This document shows, piece after piece, positions 6,412 through 11,028 of a stretch of 11,028 nucleotides of DNA (its first letter is position 1; each line of letters begins with the position of its first letter). Position numbers and translations under genes: made by a program. The DNA lies in NCBI GenBank assembly GCA_031279575.1, contig JAITIG010000075.1, positions 1 to 11,028 of the forward strand, read 5' to 3'. This DNA comes from Bifidobacteriaceae bacterium. GTDB lineage: Bacteria > Actinomycetota > Actinomycetes > Actinomycetales > WQXJ01. The notes beneath the pieces were generated by a model. That model searched no databases, had not been told where the DNA came from, and saw only the letters and a list, made by a program, of their open reading frames with translations.

Positions 6412-6489
6412 CCGCCTGGTCCGCGTCTCGCTCACGGGGGACACCCTACACGCCGCCCGGCGGGGGCGCCGGGCGCCCACGCCCCCGGT

Positions 6490-6896
6490 CTTTACATTCA
6501 CCCGCCCACCTGCGCGCCTCCCCGGCGCGCCCTGCGGGCGCGCCGGCCCGGGGCGCGGCCCGGGGCCGGGCCGCTGGGCGGGGGCCCCGCTAAGTCCGGT
6601 CAAGATGAGTGGGCGCGAACTTGACCGGGGTTATGGGCGCGCCCTGCGGGCGCGCCGGCTGCGGCCCGGCGCGTTGTGCCTGGTGACGGGTGCGCGGTTG
6701 GTTGGGGCGCGGGGGCCTGGGGCGGCGGGGGCGCCGCTAAGTCCGGGCAAGATGAGTGGGCGCGAACTTGACCGGGGTTATGGGCGCGCCCCGCGGGCGC
6801 GCCGGCCCGGGGCGCGGCCCGGGGCCGGGCAGCTTGGCGGGGCCGGGCCCGCTGGCGGCGGCTCGCGGGGGTCTGGGGCGGCGGGGCCTTTACATT
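6490..6896. repeat. 9-bp direct repeat CTTTACATT flanking the repeat block
   Basis: CTTTACATT occurs at 6490-6498 and again at 6888-6896, on either side of the mosaic repeats. The motif is A+T-rich in very G+C-rich surroundings, so two exact copies stand out. They resemble a target-site duplication around a 389-bp insertion, but the inner ends (CACCCGCCC on the left, GCGGGGC on the right) are only weakly complementary. They may instead be regulatory motifs. Confidence 0.35.
6524..6830. repeat. Mosaic of REP-like G+C-rich repeats
   Basis: Unit Q is 73 nt long, at 6587-6659 and 6734-6806, with 71 identical positions. Unit P is 48 nt long, at 6524-6571 and 6783-6830, with 47 identical positions, and overlaps the end of the second Q. 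Q contains the inverted repeat CCGGTCAAG / CTTGACCGG around a 15-nt loop (6596-6628; one mismatch in the second copy). P and Q share GGCGCGCCC-yGC-GGGCGCGCC, a 9-bp hairpin found three times (6524-6544, 6636-6656, 6783-6803). No protein is encoded. The pattern suits a REP/BIME-like or MITE-like family, possibly dispersed in the genome. Confidence 0.7.
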
Positions 6897-6955
6897 GGTT
6901 GACCGGGGCGCCGGGCGGCTGGCAGCATCTTGGCGTGGTCACTGGGGCGAAGCGA

Positions 6956-6985
6956 ATGCCGAGCGCGCGAATGCGCCGCGGCTGA
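6956..6985 (+). CDS. Possible mini-ORF upstream of the GNAT fusion
   Basis: ATG at 6956 opens nine codons, MPSARMRRG, then TGA. A weak GGGG lies about 9 nt upstream. The end of this ORF and the sequence after it (CGCGGCTGACGC, 6975-6986) recur exactly in front of the downstream transferase gene (8769-8780), where another mini-ORF also ends in RRG-stop. The likeness suggests a shared leader feature, but such short frames arise easily by chance. Confidence 0.15.
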   Translation: MPSARMRRG

Positions 6986-7049
6986 CGCGGCCGACCCCCG
7001 ATTCCCCGATTCGCCACCGCGGCGCTCGCCCCCAAGGAGACCAGCACCG

Positions 7050-8741
7050 ATGACACATTCGACCCTGACCGCCACCGGCGCGGTCGCGCCGCCGGCCGCC
7101 GTCCGCCTGCCCGGGGACCTGATCATCCGCGAAGCTCGGCCAGAAGAATACGGCGCGGCCGAAGATGTGCTGGTCGCGGCCTTCACCACAGGCTGCTGGG
7201 TGTCCGAGGATTACGAACGGCATCTGCGGACCCTCGCCCAGCGGTCCGCCGCCTGGCACATCTGGGTGGCGGCCGCCGCGGACGGCGGCGGGCCGCTGGC
7301 CGTGGTGCTGACGCCCAGAGTCGAATTCTGGACGCGCGATCACTTCACCTTCTCCGTGCTGGCGGTCAGCCCCAAGGCGCGCGGACTGGGCCTGGGCGCG
7401 GCGCTGACCGACCACGCCATCGGCCTGGCGCGGGCCCACGGCTACCGCGTCACCCAGATCAACTCCAGCCCACAAATGTCCGCCGCCCACCGGCTCTACT
7501 ACGCCAAAGGCTTCGTCCGCCGCCCCGAGCGCGAGACCGCCTTCGTCTCCGAATACGACGAACGTCTCTTGACGTTCACTTATCACGACCCCGATCCGCT
7601 GCCCCAGGCGCAGGTGGTCCGCGTTCAGCGTCGACCCGGGCCAGACGGCGGCCCGCCGTTCCTGCGGGCGCCGGACCGCTCGCGGTGGCCGGCGCGGCCG
7701 GCCGGGAGCGTCGACCCGTCGGGCGCCTTCATCCCCGCGGCGGCGCCGCCCGAGGCCCTGGAGCGCGCCGGGCGGGTGGCGGCCCGGTTGGCGGAACGCT
7801 CGGCGCTGGCCCCGCCCGCGCCGGACGAGGACCCTGACGAGGACCAGGTCATCCAACAGTTGCACGCCGACCTGGGCGTTGGCGCCCAGACCGCCTTGTG
7901 GTCGCCAGAACGCGAGGCCTCCGAGGCCGCCGTCCGCGTCTTCTTCGCCCGCCTGGACACCCTGGAACAGCACCTGGCGGCCGCCGGCCCGTTCTTGGCC
8001 GGGGGCCGCCCCAGCCGCGCCGACGTCCACCTGTTCAGCCTGCTGCTGGCCTATGACCTGGGCTGGCGCGCCGGCTTCGCCGCCGTCGGGGCGGTCGCGG
8101 ACTGGCCCCGCCTGTGGCGCCAGGCGCGCTCGCTGCTGGCCTTGGCGGACCTCAGCCCGGCAGAGCGCCGCGCCGCCGGCCTGGCGCCCCTGGCCGATGC
8201 CGTCTACGCAGAACCGTACGGGCCCCCGCCCCCAGCGGCCGGGCTGGGCGATGTCCGGGGCGAATGGTTGGCGGCGGCGGACGCCCTGCGCCGCCGCCGC
8301 CCGGCCCGCGACCCGGCGGTGCCGGTCCTGCCCTATCCCAGCGACTGGCCCGGCGGCCGGCCGGCCGCCGAAGCCCGGGCCCTGATTGAGTCCACCCGGA
8401 CGCAGTTGCGGGGGCTGGCGCCGCAGGCGGCGGCCGCCGCGCTGGTCGAAGTCATTGACGCCGACCTGTTGGGTTCCCTGGAACGGCTCATCGGCGCGGG
8501 CGACGACCTGGCAGCGGCCCTGGCCGGATGGCGGCTCTATTGGGCGCGTCTGGACTGGTTCAACGCCCGCCTCAAGGGCCGCTCGCACCTGGCCGGGGAC
8601 CGGCCCACGGCCGCGGACTCCGCGCTGGCGGCGACCTTCCAGGCCTATCCGCCAGATTTGCGCGACTTCCCGCGCCTCGCACGCTGGCGCCTCGAGAACT
8701 GCCAAGACCAGCCCCGCGCCGACCGGGCGGGGCAGCGATGA
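7050..8741 (+). CDS. GNAT acetyltransferase fused to two GST C-terminal-like domains
   Basis: The 563-residue protein has three parts. Residues about 23-178 are a GNAT domain: LIIREARPEEYGAAEDVL, then the acetyl-CoA-binding segment VLAVSPKARGLGLGAAL (RGLGLG at 111-116) and AAHRLYYAKGFVRR. A Pro/Arg-rich linker follows (about 180-235). Residues about 264-365 read like the C-terminal helical domain of Xi-class glutathionyl-hydroquinone reductases, with FFARLDTLEQHL, FLAGGRPSRADVHLF and ADWPRLWRQAR. Residues about 444-550 repeat this pattern (YWARLDWFNARLKG, HLAGDRPTAADSAL, RDFPRLARW). Neither repeat has the thioredoxin-fold half or its catalytic Cys, and the NNGxY tyrosine region is changed to GVGAQT (276-281) in the first. 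ATG at 7050 follows AAGGAGA by 9 nt. Its neighbour 62 nt downstream is a complete Xi-class transferase, whose C-domain resembles repeat one. The acyl acceptor is unknown. Confidence 0.8.
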   Translation: MTHSTLTATGAVAPPAAVRLPGDLIIREARPEEYGAAEDVLVAAFTTGCWVSEDYERHLRTLAQRSAAWHIWVAAAADGGGPLAVVLTPRVEFWTRDHFTFSVLAVSPKARGLGLGAALTDHAIGLARAHGYRVTQINSSPQMSAAHRLYYAKGFVRRPERETAFVSEYDERLLTFTYHDPDPLPQAQVVRVQRRPGPDGGPPFLRAPDRSRWPARPAGSVDPSGAFIPAAAPPEALERAGRVAARLAERSALAPPAPDEDPDEDQVIQQLHADLGVGAQTALWSPEREASEAAVRVFFARLDTLEQHLAAAGPFLAGGRPSRADVHLFSLLLAYDLGWRAGFAAVGAVADWPRLWRQARSLLALADLSPAERRAAGLAPLADAVYAEPYGPPPPAAGLGDVRGEWLAAADALRRRRPARDPAVPVLPYPSDWPGGRPAAEARALIESTRTQLRGLAPQAAAAALVEVIDADLLGSLERLIGAGDDLAAALAGWRLYWARLDWFNARLKGRSHLAGDRPTAADSALAATFQAYPPDLRDFPRLARWRLENCQDQPRADRAGQR

Positions 8742-8779
8742 CCGGACCAGACGGCATCGTGCACAAAAGACGCGGCTGA
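8738..8779 (+). CDS. Possible mini-ORF coupled to the GNAT-fusion stop
   Basis: ATG at 8738 overlaps the TGA of the GNAT-fusion gene (ATGA) and opens 13 codons, MTGPDGIVHKRRG, then TGA, ending 24 nt before the transferase start. Overlap of this kind would allow translational re-initiation and might couple the two genes. It shares the RRG-stop ending and the 12-nt CGCGGCTGACGC with the mini-ORF at 6956-6985. Real translation is unproven. Confidence 0.15.
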   Translation: MTGPDGIVHKRRG

Positions 8780-8803
8780 CGCCGCCCAACCGAAGGAGAC
8801 CCC

Positions 8804-9898
8804 ATGGCCACCCTTACCGCTGAACAAGAACTCGACCTCAAGGCCAAACCCCTGCGGGTGGACCCGGCGAAGTTCCCGGAGACAACCACCGAACAAACGG
8901 ATGACGGCGCCTTCCGCCGCCAGCGGAACTGGTTCACCGCGCACTTCGGCGGACCCGAATCGCGTTTCCCGGTCGAGCCGGGCCGCTACGTGCTGGCCGG
9001 ATCGACCGGCTGCGGCTGGAACCGGCGCCAACAGATCGTGCTGCGGCTGCTGGGCCTGACCGAGGCGGTCCCGTTCGCGCTGCTGACCGGGCGCGACGAG
9101 GGCGGCTGGGTGATCGCGGACCACGGCAACAATCTGCGCCGGGACTTCGGCACCAACCGCCTGAACGACTTCTACCGGCGCACCGACCCGGACTTCCAGG
9201 GGCGCGGGACCTCGCCCACGGTGATCGACACCAAGACGGGGCTGGTGGTCACCAACAACTACCATCTGCTGAGCCACGAATGGGAGACCGCCTGGGCGCC
9301 CTATCACCAGCCGGGCGCGCCCGATCTTTACCCGGAGACGCTGCGCGCGGAGATCAACCTGCTCAACCAGCAGATTTTCGATGACGTCAACAACGGCACC
9401 TACAAACAAATCTTCGCCACTAATCCGGCGGCCGCGGCCGCCGCCAAGGCCGTCTTCGAAGCGCGCCTGGCCGATTACGAATTCCGCCTGGCCTCGCGCC
9501 GGTACCTGTTCGGGCCGGCCATAACCGATTCGGACGTGCGCCTTTTCCAGACACTCAGCAGCTACGACCGCGGCTACCGGGTGGGGATTGTGAAACTCTT
9601 CGGGGACGCGGCGACGGTGCGCCTGAGCGACTTCCCGAACCTGTGGGGCTACGCCCGCGACCTGTTCCAGCAGGGCTTCGCGGACGAGCGGGAACAGTAC
9701 TTCCTGGGGTTGTTGCCAGGGCCGTCGGGCGAATACGCCGCCCAGGGCGGCCCCGGCGGGGAAGGGGCCGATCTGCCCCCGGGCGACGAGGCGCTGGCCG
9801 CCTGGCGCCAGCCTCACGGCCGCGGTCATCTGACCGGGTCGCCGTATTATTCAGGTCCCGGCGGCGGCGGCTCCTACGAGCGCTGGACACTGGCCTGA
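8804..9898 (+). CDS. Xi-class glutathione S-transferase-like protein (glutathionyl/mycothiol-hydroquinone reductase family)
   Basis: Members of the ECM4/YqjG family reduce thiol-conjugated hydroquinones in the cytoplasm. Actinobacteria usually lack glutathione, so mycothiol is the likely thiol here (inference). The 364 residues keep the family order: RNWFTAHFGG (41-50), a thioredoxin-fold segment with Cys70 in STGCGWNRRQQIVLRLLGL, the VVTNNYHLL strand region (148-156), NNGTYKQIFA with Tyr200 (the position of a catalytic Tyr in this family), RRYLFGPAITDSDVRLFQTL (232-251), and LSDFPNLWGYARDLFQ (274-289). Two features are unusual: the active site reads CGWN where most members have CPWA, and a Gly/Pro/Ser-rich tail follows residue 305. 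ATG at 8804 lies 5 nt after AAGGAG. The gene probably shares a transcript with the upstream GNAT fusion, and a hairpin follows immediately. Confidence 0.86.
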   Translation: MATLTAEQELDLKAKPLRVDPAKFPETTTEQTDDGAFRRQRNWFTAHFGGPESRFPVEPGRYVLAGSTGCGWNRRQQIVLRLLGLTEAVPFALLTGRDEGGWVIADHGNNLRRDFGTNRLNDFYRRTDPDFQGRGTSPTVIDTKTGLVVTNNYHLLSHEWETAWAPYHQPGAPDLYPETLRAEINLLNQQIFDDVNNGTYKQIFATNPAAAAAAKAVFEARLADYEFRLASRRYLFGPAITDSDVRLFQTLSSYDRGYRVGIVKLFGDAATVRLSDFPNLWGYARDLFQQGFADEREQYFLGLLPGPSGEYAAQGGPGGEGADLPPGDEALAAWRQPHGRGHLTGSPYYSGPGGGGSYERWTLA

Positions 9899-9928
9899 GC
9901 CTTTCGCGCCGCCCGCAGCGCGAAGGGC
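9899..9928. terminator. Hairpin between convergent genes
   Basis: GCCTTTCGCGC (9899-9909) pairs with GCGCGAAGGGC (9918-9928) across an 8-nt loop, 11 pairs including one U-G on the plus strand. It begins directly after the transferase stop codon and lies 13 nt from the stop of the converging gene. It lacks a U-tract and probably serves both directions. Confidence 0.6.
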
Positions 9929-9941
9929 GCCCGGGGGCGTC

Positions 9942-10838
9942 TCAGTCGCTGGCGATCAGGGCCCGTTTGATCTCGCCGACGCAGTAGTAGGGGCGCTTGG
10001 TGATGTCGTCGTAGGTGAAGCGCAGGACCTTGTAACCGGCTTGGACCAGGGCGTTCTGCCTGGTCCTGTCCCTTTGGAAGGCATCCTTCGACCGGTGCGC
10101 CGACCAGCCGTCGATCTCCAGGGCCAGCGCCGCGTCCTTGAACAGGGCGTCTGCCACCGCCACGGTCAGGCCCCCGTCCGTCACCGGGGCGTTCGCCTCC
10201 CAGCCGGTGATGTTGTGTTCCTTCATGAGCAGATGGAACAGCACTTCCAGATTCGACGCGGCCCCTTGGCGCAGCAGTGCGGCGTACTTGCGCAGGCGCG
10301 CGGCGTTAGGCGCGCCCTTGCGGCGTTCGACCAGCGCCTCGAAGTCTTTGGCCGCCACCAGGCTCCGGGGCACGGCCCATCCGAAGATCCGATCAGCCTG
10401 GGGCTCGTCAAGGGTGGCGAGCGAGTCGACCAGGGCGGCCTGCGGTGTTTGGACGGGTATGCCCTGCCAGAGCGCGCGTTCATCCGCCGGCACGGCGATC
10501 TTCTTCGGCGAAATCCGGGCTTGCGGTTGGCGTGACTTTGGGACCACCACCTGGACCGCATAGGGCGGGGTCAGGGGGGCGTCCGGGCGCCACAGCGCCA
10601 ACGCGCTCGCCCCAAAGATTGTGGCGCCCGCCATTGACAACGCAGCCGCCCAGGCCATCTGCTCGGGGCCGATCGGGTGGTTGTTGGGCACGAACGCGCG
10701 TCCCGCCACCCTGAGCCAGGTTTGGTCCTGGATCATGCGGGTCGCCGAGTGGCTGGCCAAGCCGTGCTTGATCGCCTGCGACCGGGTGAACACGCCCGCC
10801 TGAGACAGTCTGAGTGAATTGAATCCCGCCTCGTCCAC
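9942..10838 (-). CDS. AbiEi-type winged-helix plus DUF559 (Vsr-like nuclease fold) protein
   Basis: The 298-residue protein starts with a winged-helix-like segment (about 9-52: LSQAGVFTRSQAIKHGL, then WLRVAGRAFVP) like the N-terminus of AbiEi-family antitoxins. It ends with a DUF559 domain (about 195-292) of the PD-(D/E)XK/Vsr-like type: SNLEVLFHLLM (Glu198), VADALF (Asp230), LALEIDGWSAHRS (Glu241, Asp243, His248), FQRDRTRQNAL and VLRFTYDDI. The putative nuclease residues are intact. This two-domain form is common in actinobacteria, usually as a single gene of unknown role. No AbiEii nucleotidyltransferase partner is visible, since the downstream neighbour is the convergent transferase. The start is a GTG at 10838 with only a weak GGTGG before it; no other upstream in-frame start exists nearby. 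A role in DNA repair or defence is inference. Confidence 0.82.
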   Translation of the reverse strand: MDEAGFNSLRLSQAGVFTRSQAIKHGLASHSATRMIQDQTWLRVAGRAFVPNNHPIGPEQMAWAAALSMAGATIFGASALALWRPDAPLTPPYAVQVVVPKSRQPQARISPKKIAVPADERALWQGIPVQTPQAALVDSLATLDEPQADRIFGWAVPRSLVAAKDFEALVERRKGAPNAARLRKYAALLRQGAASNLEVLFHLLMKEHNITGWEANAPVTDGGLTVAVADALFKDAALALEIDGWSAHRSKDAFQRDRTRQNALVQAGYKVLRFTYDDITKRPYYCVGEIKRALIASD

Positions 10839-10957
10839 GCCACCACTGTGCCCCGAATCCGCGTCCGGCGCCGCCCAGAAACGATTAACCTGTGGATGAC
10901 GTTCGCGGCGCCCGCCGCGATGGCCGCTTGGGCGTGGTCCGGGCGGGGCTTTTGGGC

Positions 10958-11018
10958 GCTTGGCAAAACGAGGCAGCGGTTTTGTGCGCCCTGGCGAAAC
11001 GAGGGCGACTTTCTGTGC
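10958..11018. repeat. Imperfect 30-31 bp tandem repeat at the right edge
   Basis: Two head-to-tail units, 10958-10987 and 10988-11018, share the pattern GGC-AAACGAGG ... TTT-TGTGC with roughly 22 aligned identities. They lie about 120-180 bp upstream of the DUF559 gene start. More copies could lie beyond the window. No gene was found between 10839 and 11028. Confidence 0.4.
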
Positions 11019-11028
11019 AAGATCCGGC

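Larger units (their letters stand above)
6267..7049. other. Long divergent intergenic region with repeats
   Basis: These 783 nt lie between the sulfur operon start and the GNAT-fusion gene. Reading frames across it are G+C artefacts of repeated Arg/Gly/Pro/Ala codons. From left to right it holds palindromes at 6366-6411, a 9-bp direct repeat CTTTACATT (6490-6498 and 6888-6896), and between those a mosaic of near-identical repeats (6524-6830). A mini-ORF (6956-6985) precedes the GNAT-fusion ribosome binding site. I could not identify a convincing promoter for either divergent gene, nor a SAM-type riboswitch core. Confidence 0.5.

Noticed and set aside
6267..6480. SAM-I or SAM-IV riboswitch upstream of the trans-sulfuration operon
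   Set aside because: The region is G+C-rich and contains a GACCAGGC-like stretch, but the conserved riboswitch core and its pairing partners were not found on the minus strand.
6193..6985. Plus-strand ORFs through the repeat block
   Set aside because: They consist of repeated Arg/Gly/Pro/Ala codons produced by the G+C-rich repeats, with no start signals.
6939..8789. 616-codon minus-strand ORF opposite the GNAT fusion
   Set aside because: It has no recognisable motifs and no ribosome binding site. The plus strand has AAGGAGA, GNAT motifs and GST-like motifs.
8645..9829. 394-codon minus-strand ORF opposite the Xi-class transferase
   Set aside because: The plus strand shows the conserved Cys, the NNGTY and the LFGPAITDSDVRLF motifs, so this frame is a shadow.
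10891..10899. DnaA-box-like TGTGGATGA
   Set aside because: It differs from the consensus at one position and is a single site with no A+T-rich region or further boxes, so it does not indicate an origin.

Overview
The window looks like chromosomal DNA from a very high-GC actinobacterium. The reasons are heavy G/C bias at third codon positions, ATG and GTG starts behind AAGGAG-type ribosome binding sites, hairpins without U-tracts after genes, and metY-metX pairing. I cannot name the genus. Nothing in the window is a complete transposon, phage, CRISPR array or RNA gene.

Layout, left to right. At the left edge (1-173, minus) is the start of a small DUF6788-type Cys-rich protein of the kind often found beside transposases, with a perfect palindrome just upstream. 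Next is a minus-strand methionine operon, metY-metX (383-2967), whose genes overlap by 4 nt. Its upstream region (2968-3306) carries a plausible promoter, a tiny possibly leaderless Met/Cys-containing ORF and a strong hairpin. The divergent gene bcp (3307-3786) is a thiol peroxidase lacking the usual second cysteine. After a terminator-like hairpin comes a second minus-strand sulfur operon: a trans-sulfuration PLP enzyme (5085-6266) followed 4 nt later by a MalY/PatB-type C-S lyase (3908-5080). The 3' end of the lyase gene carries a partial tandem duplication.

A long G+C-rich intergenic stretch (6267-7049) holds palindromes near the sulfur operon and a mosaic of near-identical repeats (6524-6830). 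To its right are two plus-strand genes: a GNAT acetyltransferase fused to two glutathione-S-transferase C-terminal-like domains (7050-8741), and a full-length Xi-class (glutathionyl-hydroquinone-reductase-like) transferase (8804-9898). A hairpin separates these from a convergent orphan AbiEi/DUF559 protein (9942-10838). The right edge (10839-11028) has an imperfect 30-31 bp tandem repeat.

How the genes may work together: MetX makes O-acetylhomoserine and MetY sulfhydrylates it directly to homocysteine. The second operon can provide the cystathionine route (gamma-synthase plus beta-lyase), so the cell appears to have both routes to homocysteine. Bcp and the Xi-class transferase are thiol redox enzymes. 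The GNAT-GST fusion beside the transferase is the most unusual item. I propose, as inference only, that it acts with that partner on low-molecular-weight thiol (probably mycothiol) conjugates.
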